Shown piece after piece: positions 1 through 10,695 of a stretch of DNA of 64,000 bases (position 1 is its first letter; every line of letters starts with the position of its first letter). The stretch spans positions 3,356,001 to 3,420,000 of the forward strand of contig NC_049564.1 in assembly GCF_013368755.1 (NCBI RefSeq), read 5' to 3'. The translations under genes were made by a program, and so were the position numbers. This stretch comes from Talaromyces rugulosus (lineage: Eukaryota; Ascomycota; Eurotiomycetes; Eurotiales; Trichocomaceae). The notes beneath the pieces are model-generated. The model was given only the letters and a program-made list of their open reading frames with translations. It did no database searches and was not told where the DNA came from.

Positions 1-14
1 TCCCAGCGGGTATT

Positions 15-29
15 TCCAAACTAGAGATA
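15..29. repeat. Target-site duplication of LINE copy A, 3' side
   Basis: The sequence TCCAAACTAGAGATA is repeated exactly at 6315-6329, immediately outside the two ends of LINE copy A. Confidence 0.93.
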
Positions 30-61
30 TTTATTTATTTATTTATTTAATCAAATTTAAC

Positions 62-91
62 GTCTATACCGAGCCCTAGGCTATGACAGAC
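62..91 (-). other. Imperfect stem-loop at the LINE 3' terminus (copy A)
   Basis: On the element strand the segment begins GTCTGTCATAGCC and ends GGCTCGGTATAGAC around a TAG loop. GTCT pairs with AGAC and AGCC with GGCT, with an imperfect middle. The same segment is at 16882-16911 (B), 29791-29820 (E), 31160-31189 (F) and 36925-36954 (G), and with one change at about 17208-17237 (C). LINE reverse transcriptases often recognise a 3'-terminal hairpin of their own RNA; that role here is inference. Confidence 0.55.
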
Positions 92-315
92 AGCGATTCG
101 TGTGGATTAGGCCTGCTTATAGGGGTTGCCCCCTATAAACCGGTGCCTCTACCCCCATTGGATCCATGCTTTCAAGGTATCTTGCACTTTCCTCGCCCCA
201 AGCCACTTATATGCGCAGGACGATTCGGGGGCTTATAGTGGGTGGCAACCACTACCCCCTCCTTATGGCCACTAACGTTTGGGCGTTGCCTACAATAGCG
301 GGCCGCCCCTGCCCG

Positions 316-3300
316 CTATCCTTCCCCCTCTCGCTCTCCCTCATCCAGGGCCTCAATGCCCCAATTATCAGTCTTATAGGCCTGCTCCCAGGCCTGTTGG
401 TTATCCTCTCGCTCCCTAATGGCCCCTATAAACGCCAGCAGCGCTGTAGTGGCCTTTGGGTCCTGGAATAGGCGTGCTTCGGGGCACTGCTCGCTATCCT
501 GCAGGGCCTTTACCCCCGCTTCGGCCAAGCCGGCATATAGTTTTTCCCACTGGTGGCACCACTGTCGACAGTTTATAAGAAGATGTCTTACCGTCTCAGT
601 CCCCTTAGAGCACCCCAAGCAATTAGGGAAGTCTCGGGCCTTAATTCGGTGCAAATAGGCCCCAATTGGTGCGTGGCCAGTCTTGAACTGGTAATATCGC
701 CGCGCTAGGTGCTTGGGGGTGTTCGCTAACATTGGGTCAAGCTTCCATCCCCAGGGGGGATAGTAGGCCTAGCTTGCCTGCTGGACACGCTTTATAAGCT
801 TTACAGCAAGCCAGTTAGCCCTGGCAGCTCTATAAGCTTCAGTACAGGCCTGTTAAGTATATGCCAGTGAGATGCCCAAGTATTTGCCTGTTTGGGGCTT
901 CCCTATAGCTTTCTTGGTGGCTTTATCGGCCTCTTCGTTGCCTAGAACCCCCTTATAGCCTGGTACCCAGCATATAGTAACCCTACAGCCAGTGGCCTGC
1001 AGTTCCTTGGCTAGATCATGTGCCCGCAGCGCCAGGGCTTGGCCAGGGCCTGGCTGGGTATACTAAAGCCTGCCTATAGCAGCTTAAACATTGAGAAATA
1101 CTCTAATTAGCCCTCTAAGATTCTCTGCCAACATCCACTCTAGGGCTTCAACTACTCCTATTAGTTCTGCATCAAAGACTTCGAAGCCTACACCCAAAAA
1201 AGCTAGGCACGATCTCCAGGGGCCAATAAGTAGCTTATAAGCTACCACAACACCTACGCGCTGATCATCTAACCTGGAACTATCTAAGTAAAGGTCAATA
1301 TTCCCTATCCCACTTAAAAGGTCTAAGGCTAATTACATAGCGGTTTCAAAGAAGTCTATCCTAAAATCTAATAATATAGACCTATTACCAGGCTCTATTA
1401 TACACTCAAAGCCCTAAGAGAGATCAGCAGTCAAGGCCTCTCGTAGCCTACAGACCAGGCCCATGCCCAGCTTCTAGGGGCCTCAGCAGGTTGATATTGC
1501 CCAAGCTCAGTCTTCTAGCGGCTATTTTCTAGACTGTGCATAAGCATCTCCCTCTCTAAGTGTTATAAAGAATATTTCTGCTGCTGAATACCTCTAGAAA
1601 AGTCCTAGAAGTCTTAGGATATACCACCACTGTTTACTATCTAATAGAGCCTCTGCTAGTTCCAAAGCTGCCTCCTTTATAAGCAGTCCTAATAGGATAG
1701 ACTTCAGCATGCCTGTGACTGCCCAGACCTAGTTATTAATTAGGCCCTATAGTCTTTCTAGGCAGTTCTTTTGCCTATACCACCAAAGCTCGGCCCTATA
1801 AAGCGCCACTGACTACGCGGTGGCTTTTTAGATTCGCCATGCCAGGCCTAGAGAGAACCCCTAGGCCTTGCACAGTGCCCACACTCGTCTTTCAGTATTT
1901 TAACCTTTTTACAGGCAGTACTTATAGTGGGCTTTAAGGGTAAGCTTTGGATCTAATAAGACCCCTAACCACCAGATAGCTGTTAGGAAGAATGCCACTA
2001 AAACATCTCCTACCTGCACCCTAACTTCCTAGACCTAATTTTTATGTTCCCTGCTAGTGGCCCTAGAGAATAGGATGGCCTCTGTCTTTTTAGGGTCGAA
2101 TTTAACGCTATTTGCCAGTCCCCACTCAATAGCAGCTTTTACCGCTGCTTCTAGCTGCCTGCAGATCTCAGAGACCGAGCTTCCCTAGGCTACCAGGCCT
2201 ATGTCATCGGCATAGGACAGGGCCTTGATCCCTAGCACCTGCTATTCCATAGCCTGAAACACACCCCAGATATAGATAAGAAAGAGGATTGGGGAGACCG
2301 GTGAGCCCTGGGGCAGCCCTGAGTCAATAAGCTGTTCAGGGGCTTTATAACCGTCAATTACAAGGCTGACCCTTCTATTTGTAAGGAAGGATAAGGTCCA
2401 CCTTATAAGGTCATTATCCAGGCCTGCAGCTTCCATAGCCTCACTAAGCTTATAGGGGTCAACATGGTCAAAGGCCCCCATAACATCAATAAAGATAGTG
2501 CCTGTGAGAAGCTTTTGAGTCCATTCCTCGTGCACTATTTGCACGAAACAGGCCACCACGTCAATAGCCCCACAGCCCCGCCTGCACCCCATTTATCCAG
2601 GGTGTAAAGCCCCCTGGGCCTCACACCAGTCCGCTATAAGGCCTACAGCCAGCTTCTCAACAACCTTGCCCAGGCAGCTAAGCAAGCTTATCACCCTCCA
2701 GGCCTTCACCTAGATGTAATCAGGCTTCCCTAGCTTCCAAAGTAGGATGCCTTTAGCAGTCTTTCAGGCCCTAGATACACCCCAAGCCGAAAGCACTGCC
2801 TAGCTATCCCTATAATTTGGGGTGAGTCTAGTGCCCAGAGTAGCTAGTATACTTTAAAATTAAACCTATCAGCCCCTAGAGCTTTCTTAATGTTCTAGCT
2901 GAATAAAGCCTGATATATCCGCTCTGACATTATAAATATATAGACCTATCCACCTAGTAGCTCCCCAGGAGGAGAGCTACAGAGGGCGTTAGGAAATACC
3001 ATTTTCCTGATTAGAGCTTCTTTATCGGCTATAGTAGTAGCAGGAGGAGCCTTTAGATCCGGGCCTTAGAGTGCTGGGGTGATAGAATTAGTCTGTGGCT
3101 TAGTGTATTGTAAGGCTATCCAACACCTATTAGGATCTCCTGGAGAAGGCTTTTCCAGGCTATCCCTAGGGCCTTTGGGAAAAGGGTTCCCAGTGGGGTT
3201 CGAACCTTTTTTCTACTCTTCCTTCCCCCCAGGGCCTCTCTTAGCAAGGAAGACTTCTCAGCAGGTCCTTTTAGCCGCCTTTATTTCATGGTAATAAGCA

Positions 3301-4364
3301 GTTCTTGCAGTCTTGAATTTGGTGTCGGTACAGGCATGGGCCTGCCACCACTTGCGGGCTACAGCCTATAAGCTCCAGGCTTACCGCAGCTCTGGCTTCT
3401 ACCACCGCTTAAAGTATGCATAAAGCCGTACTGCTTTGGCATGCCTATCGAGTACACTGGTTAGGGTATCCTGCACCCAATTGGCCTCTCTAGCAAGGTC
3501 TTCCTCAGTGCATTGATCACTAAGAGGGGGGTGGCCTATAGCCTCTGAGGCCCAAGCTGCTGTGGCCAGCTTTAGGGCTTCCTCGTTTACCTGCAGAGCT
3601 TCTATCTGCCACCCAGTAATCTCCCCGGAGATTCCTCCTGGGGGGGGTTCTAGGGCTTCCCAGGCTAGGACGATAAGCTCATGGTCAGATGTTGTAGGCT
3701 TATCCTTATCCACCTCCCAGGCTTGCAGAGGCCCTAGGGTTGGCGAGGATAACACTAAATTAATAATTAATACCCCCTTGGTCTTCTTATAGCGTGTGGC
3801 CTCCCCCAGTGGGTTATTAACATATAGTGAGTGCCGCTCTATAAGCTGTTCCAAGGGCTTAGCATTAACCCGGCCCTTGGCCAGTGGGTTCCACAAAGGG
3901 CTATGGGTGTTGAAATCATCTACTAATAGACATCTACTCACTATAAACAGGTCCTAGTCTGCGTTCTTAATGGCCTGATGTCGTCTAGGGAAGGCCCCTT
4001 GCCACCAGTAACTAGCCCCAATCCACACATCATAGCAATTGACTATTCTAGTGCGTCGGGGGGCATGCCCACTAATTATTAGTGCTTCCTATATGTCCAG
4101 GGCCTATAAATAGGGGTAGTCTACTAAATCAGTGCAGTTCTCGACCCTAACCGCTCCTATAAGGTCTTTACAGATGGCTATAAGCACCTGTTAATCCTAC
4201 TTCTCTCTCCCTAGCCAGTACAGCAAATAGCCTAGATGGGAGAAATCATAGACAATATAAGGCTCTTGCAGGTATATAATGTCTATTTGCTGCTCTATCC
4301 CCGCTTCTAGAGCCTCTAAGGTTGCGGGGTAGATACGGCCGCAATTATGTTGAATAATCAACAT
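316..4364 (-). pseudogene. LINE copy A ORF2 polyprotein (endonuclease, RT, RNase H), inactivated
   Basis: ORF2 starts at an ATG inside the last codons of ORF1. The APE-type endonuclease is legible at 3941-3399, including DDFNTHS and SDHELIV. The reverse transcriptase is clearest at 2592-2242, with FIDVMGAFDHVD and LPQGSPVSPILF; an intact YADD box follows at about 2220-2200. The C-terminal 138 codons (732-316) are open and carry CLGC...H...C. The span is 4049 nt against 4050 in copies B and E, so one base is missing between about 3399 and 2592. Many TAG/TAA codons from RIP break the frame as well. Of the three full-length copies this one keeps the RT core best. Confidence 0.9.
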
Positions 4365-6276
4365 TAATAGGGGCTGCAGCTCCAGGCGTTGGTGTTAGAC
4401 ATGGGGATGAGTATAGTAGGGGTGATGTCCCTGGGGCATCTTCCATAGCGTCATCGACCTCCCTAAGCTTTGGGGCTTGGGGGGCGTTCTGGGTAGTGGT
4501 TGGGGGAGAAGCCTCTTTAGTAACGCCTTCCTATTCAGTCTATTCAGGGGGGGGAGGGGGCATAACAACCTCTACACCAGGAAAGCGCTTATGGAGTTGC
4601 CGGCGAGCTTTTTGAAGCTTAGGGCACCCTGGGGAATCAGCCTGGTGCTTCCCTCTATAGTTGCCGCATTTAGTGGGTGTATATAGGCATAGGTGGCCTG
4701 TTTGGGCCCTACAGTCTAGCACGTTGCAGGTGTGCTCTTGAGCTTTATAGGCGCCAGCATACATAATGTAGAGTGGTAGTTGGGTGCTACAGTCTCTATA
4801 AGTTTAGTGGCTAATGCCGCAGTATTGGGTGCAAACGGTATCTTTATTCACTTTGTAATAGGGGCTGGTAGGGTGCCTGTTGCCCTTGAAGTGTATGCCC
4901 CGGGCGAGTAGCCTATGGGCGTCATCTAGGCCTCCTACTGTTATAATAATAGTAGAGAAACGCTGTTTATTAGTCTGGATAGCCGCTATCAGCTTAATCT
5001 AGGTAGGGTTTCTTATTAGGATGTATATGCCCCCTAATTCAATTTCTTCCTTGGCTAGGCCTAGCCCTGAGGTGTTATAGCGGGCTATTAGTACTGTATG
5101 CACCTTAATCTTGTACCACTGTTGATCTGCTTCTACTGAGATAACTGTAGGGTCAACTTAATAACAGGCAGCCACTAATAGGTCCTTATAGACTGGTAAT
5201 AGCAAGCTTATAATGCTTTCTTGATCTAATAGGGCTGAGATAATCTTTGATTCGGTGTAATTGATATCTATTACCCTAGCAAAGTTTGGGAAGCCTGTCT
5301 GGGCTAGGCAGCAGTTAAGCTGTAAGATAATATTGGCTTTAGACTTTCTAGGGGCGGTGCGGCTATTTTCATGTCTAAATATAAGCCTGCGGTCTCTTTT
5401 GTTATTTCTGTGAATAGGCTTCAGGCTCTCTAGGTCTATTTGGATTTTTAGAGACTGGTTCGGGAAGTAAGCCCATTTTTTTGTAACAATTTACTACTTC
5501 TAGGCATTGCTGGCTGCTATATCGGCTCATTAAAGGTCTGCTATAGGCTTCACCCTAGAAGGTGGTTTTGATATCGGGGGTGAGGCTCTGCGTGGCTTTA
5601 TAGGCTTAGTGGCCTTATTCAGGTTAGTTTGGGGGCCATGGGTGACCTCTGCAAACATCGTCCCCTGGGATAGCAGAGGCTGTCATGGGCCTTGGCGGTT
5701 GCCCCCTGATGATAGAGGCTTTAGGGGGTGGTTTAGGGTGTTCAGAGAGGCCTGTTGAGCTTCTAGGGTTGAGAAACGGCGCTCCAGAGTGCCCAATTAG
5801 CCTATGAAGCGCTGCTCTATAGTCTCTACCAGAGAGGTCATATAGGCCTTTATAGTAGCTATCTCCGCGTGCAGCGCACTATTACTACTTGCAAAGTGGC
5901 CTAATAAGGCCTGTTCCATATCCTTATAGACTAGGCTGATTAAGGCCTTCATAGGGGCTCTTTCTACCCCGTCAGGGCTGTGTTCCTATAGTCTCTTCCC
6001 TAGAATTTTAGGTGCTTCCTGGGAGCCTGGCACGCTGCTTAGGGGGGGAAACAACTCCCTAGGATTGATTTCCAGGCTAGGCAAGAAGCCCTCGCTCTGA
6101 GGGACTGTTGCACTTGCCTCGGGGGGCGCTGGTGATGCTGTCCCCGCTGGGGTGCCTATATAGGCCCCTACGGGGTTCACCAGACCTAGCGCCTGCCCCC
6201 CTGGGTCTAGGGGGTGGTTGTCGATATTGGGGAGTCCAGGGGCCATAGCGAAGCCCTGGATGCCTTCCAGTAGCAT
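4345..6276 (-). pseudogene. LINE copy A ORF1 (Gag-like nucleic-acid-binding protein), RIP-inactivated
   Basis: The frame runs from an ATG 38 nt inside the element to a TAA, 1932 nt or 643 codons, exactly the span in copies B and E. The first 90 or so residues are open and rich in Pro, Gly and Ala, beginning MLLEGIQGFAM. The C-terminal part holds CCHC-type zinc knuckles near residues 503-551, including C-X2-C-X3-H-X6-C. ORF1 proteins of LINEs bind element RNA to form the transposition particle; that role is family knowledge. In-frame stops through the middle, mostly TAG in place of CAG or TGG, make the copy non-functional. Its end overlaps ORF2 by 20 nt. Confidence 0.88.
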
Positions 6277-6314
6277 TGAATTTCAAAAGGTTGATTTTTG
6301 ATTTTCCCGGCGGG

Positions 6315-6329
6315 TCCAAACTAGAGATA
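6315..6329. repeat. Target-site duplication of LINE copy A, 5' side
   Basis: Perfect 15-bp match to 15-29. It directly abuts the first base of the element and therefore fixes the 5' end of the LINE at CCCGCCGGG. Confidence 0.93.
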
Positions 6330-6815
6330 AAAAGATATATTAAATTAATATTATCTAAGAGCATAATATTCTAATTTATATAACAATTGGATCAGTTTAT
6401 ATAGACGTTTTCTTAGTAATGTGATCCTAGTCGTGCAATTCCAATTATAATAGGGGGATCAGCGAATTACGTTCTAAAGCAGGATAAGCTGCCTAGTGAC
6501 GAATTAGGACCGATTCGGTTAGTAATCACCCTGAAGGTTGACAGGCTCAACGTATCACGTGATATATGCATGTGACTCATGTCACGTGCAACTTCTCGAG
6601 TTGATATCGTGACACTTGGGAGAGTGTTCTCTTGGGAGAGTGTTCTCTTGGGACAGTGTTCTCCTGTGCTGAGTCCCTCTTGAGCGGTAGGACTCTTGAG
6701 CAAGATCTCTCTTGAGCGCTGTAGCTCTCAGGTGGGGTGTAGGTCTGTCTGTGACTATCTGCCCTAGCGTGACTCTCTGGTACAAGCCTAGACACCATAT
6801 GATTGCAGTAGAAGG
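6330..6815. other. Non-coding segment between LINE A and the DNA transposon
   Basis: No gene is visible. The segment is less AT-rich than its neighbours and holds a 12-bp palindrome tatcacgtgata (6553-6564), a second CACGTG at 6583-6588, and a 16-bp tandem repeat. Fungal LTRs often contain CACGTG-rich stretches, so an old solo LTR is possible, but no second copy is in the window. Confidence 0.5.
6615..6662. repeat. Three tandem copies of a 16-bp unit
   Basis: The unit cttgggagagtgttct occurs at 6615-6630 and 6631-6646, and with one change (gggac for gggag) at 6647-6662. A looser series of ctcttgagc follows between about 6678 and 6718. Confidence 0.9.
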
Positions 6816-6817
6816 TA

Positions 6818-6864
6818 ACGTATTTTATAACCCCCGTCGGCCACATAAGCCATCTCGGCCACCC
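6818..6864 (+). repeat. Terminal inverted repeat, left end of Fot1/pogo-type element
   Basis: Perfect 47-bp inverted match to 18107-18153, flanked outside by TA (6816-6817). It contains ACCCCCGTCGGCCACATAAG. Confidence 0.92.
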
Positions 6865-6928
6865 GCCCCACAAAAAAATTATTATATCGACAAAAATGGA
6901 ATAAATAATTAGAATTACTATATAATTT

Positions 6929-7801
6929 CTATATTAAATTGTTCGGACAGTACGTGTGAATATATCTAATTTGTTTATAATTAAAACAGGTCCACAGTGC
7001 GCGTCTGTGTGTCCTTGAAGCCACTTCTAGATTAGGAAGTTGTAGAGCTTTTTAGACTATTAATACTACTATAGTGATTTTATAACCTTTAGAGACTGTC
7101 AAAATCCTTGATTAGTTAATTAGACAATCTTTTATTATATATTTTTGCTTCTAGTGATGGTTTACTGCTTATAGATTATAGTTTTTTTATACAAGAATAG
7201 TAGCAGAATTTATTATTAAAAAGTATCTTTTTATTAACTAATCTAATACACATCTAGTAAATGAATTTAAATTAGTAAGATATTATTTTATAAATTAATT
7301 TATTATCCTTATCTAATAGACCAAATTTTTAACATTTTTTAGTGTTTTTAAAGACTAATTTATACTAGAATAGACTATACTAGAAAAATTAGATATTTAC
7401 AATTAAATATTAAGCTTTAATAATATATATTCTAAGTTAAATAAAAAAATACTAATTACTATAAAACCATTTTTAATATTTTATATAAAATAGGCTTTAT
7501 CTTAAATTTCTAAATATATTATTAAAAAATTATCTTTATTAATATAGTTAACACTATAGTATATCTAATTTTCAACCACATATCTATATAATCGCTTAAA
7601 AACTATAAAAATATTTATATTAAATAGCTAAAACAAATAAGATAAGTATAATAATATATATATAGAAATAATATTATTCTAAATACAATATTAGTTAAAT
7701 AAAGATATAAAATAACTACTATAACTATTAAAAATCAATATATAATATCTTCTAATTATAATTAATCTTATATAAAAATCAAAAATCTTTTAAAGCTATT
7801 C
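6929..7801 (-). pseudogene. Fot1/pogo-type transposase, C-terminal 291 codons with zinc knuckle, RIP-inactivated
   Basis: This continues the frame from 17264 across the LINE insertion and ends at a TAG at 6931-6929. The stretch LFNINIFIVFKRLYRYVVEN corresponds to the QPLDVGVF-PLK--Y region near the last catalytic Asp of the DDE domain. The C-terminal part is least damaged: QLPNLEVASRTHRRALWTC, then a zinc-knuckle-like end (originally probably C-X2-C-X4-H-X4-C) closing on YCPN. Many Fot1-type transposases carry such a Cys/His tail. Stops are TAA or TAG at former Gln/Trp/Arg codons. The 14-bp duplication of LINE C (7802-7815) marks the break. Confidence 0.8.
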
Positions 7802-7815
7802 AATCCTAAGTTTAT
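7802..7815. repeat. Target-site duplication of LINE copy C, 5' side
   Basis: AATCCTAAGTTTAT recurs exactly at 17264-17277, just after the tail of the 3' fragment of copy C. It proves that 7816-10657 and 16942-17263 are one insertion. Confidence 0.9.
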
Positions 7816-10657
7816 CCGACCACCACTCTGCACCGTGTGTGCTGGCGCCCATGAAGCCCAAGAGCACACCTGCAACGTGCTAGACTACAGGGCCCAAACA
7901 GGCCACCCATGCCTGCATGCACCCACTAAATGCGGCAACTGTGGGGGAAAGCACTAGGCTGATTCCCTGGGGTGCCCCAAGCTTCGGGAGGCTTGCTAAC
8001 AACTCTATAAGCGCTTCCCTAGCATAGAGGTCGTTATGCCCCCTCCCCTCCCTGAATAGACTGAATGGGAAGGCGTTGCTAAGGAGATTTCTTTCCCAAC
8101 CACTACCCAGGACGCCCCCCAAGCTCTAGAGCTTAAAGAGGTTAATAACGCTATAGAAGATGCTTCAGAGATATTATCTCTACTATATTTATCTCTGTAT
8201 CTAACACTAACACCTAAAACTATAGCCCCTATTAATGTTAATTATTCAACATAATTGCGGCCATACCTATCTTGTAATTTTAAGGATTCTAGAAGTGGGG
8301 ATAAAGTAGTAAATAGATATTATATATCTATAAGAGCTTTATATTATCTATGACTTTTTTTATCTAGATTATCTGCTGTACTGGCTAGAAGGAAAAAAAC
8401 AGGATTAATAGATATTTATAGCTATCTATAAAGATTTTATAGAGGTAATTAAGGTCAAGAACCGCACTGATTTAATAGACTATCCCTATTTACAAGCTTT
8501 AGATATATAGAAAATATTAATAATTAATAGGCATACTTTTTAATATACTAGAATAATTAACTATTATAATATATAAATTAGGGCTAATTACCAGTGATAA
8601 AAAACTTTCTCTAAATAATACTAGGCCATCAAGGATATAGACTAAGATCTACTTATAGTAGGTAAATACTTATTGTTAAGTAATTTTAATATTTATAGCT
8701 CTTTGTAGAATCTATTAGCCAAGGGCTAGATTAATACTAAGCTTTTAGAATAGCTTATAGAGCAGTACTTATTATATATTAATAACCTATTAAAAAAAGC
8801 CATATATTATAAGAAGACCAAGGAGATATTAATTATTAATTTAATATTATTTTTACTAGCCCTAGGACTTCTGTAAGTCTAGGAGGTGGATAAGGATAAG
8901 TCTATAATATCTAACTATAAGCTTATCATCCTAGCCTAAGAAGCCCTAGAAGAATCTTCTCTAAAAGAAATCTCTAGAAAGATTACTAAATAGTAGATAA
9001 AAGCTTTATAGATAAATAAAAAAGCTTTAAAGCTGGTTATAGTAGCTTAGATCTTAAAGACTATAGATTATTCTTTTTTTAATAATTAATATACTAAAAA
9101 AAACTTTATTAAAGAGATTAATTAGGTATAGAATACTTTAATTAGTATACTTAATAAATATACTAAAGTAGTACAGCTTTATATATGCTCTAAATAGTAA
9201 TAAAAACTAGAACTATAGTAAATCTAGAGCTTATAGATTATAATTTATAACTAATAATAAGCCTATATCTATACTAATACTGAATTTAAAGCTATAAGAA
9301 CTATTTATTACTATAAAATAAAAGCAGTTAAAAGGACCTACTAGAAGGTCTTCTTTACTAAGAAAAGCCTTAAAAAGAAGAAAGAGTAGAAAAAAAATTC
9401 TAACCTTATTAAGAATTCTTTTTCTAAAAGCTCTAGAAATAGCCTGGAAAAACCTTCTCTAAAAGATTTTAATAAATATTAAATAGCCTTACAGTATACT
9501 AAGCTATAAATTAATCTTATTACCTCAGCACTCTAAGGCTTAGATCTAAAAGCTTCTCCTATTATTACTATAACCAATAAAAAAGCTCTAATTAAGAAAA
9601 TAATATTTTCTAATATTTTTTATAGTTCTTCTTCTAGAGAGCTATTAGATAAATAAGTCTATATATTTATAATACTAGAATAAGTATATTAGATCTTATT
9701 TAGTTAAAGCATCAAGAAAGCTTTAAAAACTAATAAACTTAATTTTAAAGTATATTAGCTACTTTAGGCACTAGACTTATCCTAAATTATAAAGATAGTT
9801 AGATAGTGCTTTTAGCTTGGGATATATCTAGAGATTTAGAAGACTATTAAAGATATTTTACTTTAAAAGCTAAAAAAGCTTGATTATATCTAAATAAAGA
9901 TCTAGAAGATAATAAACTTATTTAACTACCTAGATAAAGTTATTAAGAAGCTAGCTATAGATCTTATAACAGACTAATATAAAGTCTAAAAAGCTTTATA
10001 TCCTAAATAAATAAGATGTAGATAGGATTATAGAGCTATTAATATAGTAGCCTGCCTTATATAAATAATATATAAAAAATAGATTCAAAAGCTTCTCACA
10101 GGCATTATCTTTATTAATATTATAAGAGTCTTTAACTATATTAATCTCTATAAGCTTAGTAAGGCTATGGAAACTGTAGGCCTAGATAATAATTTTATAA
10201 AGTAAATCTTATTCTTTTTTATAAATAAAAGGATTAGTTTTATAATTAATAGTTATAAAGCCTTTAAATAATTTATTAATTTAGAGTTATTCTAAAGCTT
10301 ACTAGTCTTCTTAATCTTTTTTTTTATCTATATCTAAAGTATATTTTAGGCTATAGAACAGCAGGTACTAGAAATTAAGACCTTATTCTATACTAATAAT
10401 ATAGATCTAATAGCCTAGGGAAGCTCAGTCTCTAAAATCTGTAGACAGCTAAAAACAGTAATAAAAACTACTATTAAGTAAAGATTAGTAGATAGCATTA
10501 AATTTAATCTTAAAAAAATAGAGACTATCCTATTCTCTAAGACTATTAATAGAGAATATAAAAATCAAGTTTAGAAAGCTAGGGTATAAATAAAAAACAT
10601 TTTAATAATATTCTTTCTAATAGCTATCTAGTAGTTAGAGATTTTACTAGATCTAAA
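7816..10657 (+). mobile_element. LINE copy C, 5'-truncated, heavily RIP-mutated, first part
   Basis: The copy starts in ORF1 just before the zinc knuckles (equivalent to about 12190 in copy B). It covers the end of ORF1, the endonuclease and most of the RT, then stops at 10657 where copy B begins. Its first 300 bases are nearly unmutated; from about 8160 on it is extremely AT-rich. Domain remnants line up with copy B throughout, with only a few bases difference in length over 2.8 kb. The 5' truncation with a target duplication is typical of incomplete LINE reverse transcription. Confidence 0.9.
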
Positions 10658-10695
10658 CCCGCCGGGAAAATCAAAAATCAACCTTTTGAAATTCA

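Larger units (their letters stand above)
30..6314 (-). mobile_element. LINE copy A, full-length Tad1-like non-LTR retrotransposon
   Basis: This is a complete element read on the minus strand. It begins with CCCGCCGGGAAAATC at 6314 and ends in a (TAAA)n tail at about 30-52. A perfect 15-bp direct repeat brackets it, as expected for target-primed reverse transcription. ORF1 and ORF2 have the same layout as copies B and E. Both ends are nearly undamaged. The interior carries many TAG and TAA codons attributable to RIP. The ORF2 frame is also offset by one net missing base between about 3399 and 2592. The order endonuclease, RT, RNase H, zinc motif is that of Tad1/I-group LINEs of fungi; the clade name is an inference from domain order. 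Confidence 0.93.

Noticed and set aside
166..658. Open frames on the plus strand over LINE A
   Set aside because: They lie opposite the well-supported ORF2 C-terminus and 3' UTR. Equivalent frames recur opposite copies B (16502-16762) and E (29441-29716) only because the DNA is repeated.
6577..6912. Several overlapping frames of 66-98 codons near the 16-bp repeat
   Set aside because: They run through a tandem repeat and the terminal repeat of the DNA transposon, in several frames on both strands, without coding signature.
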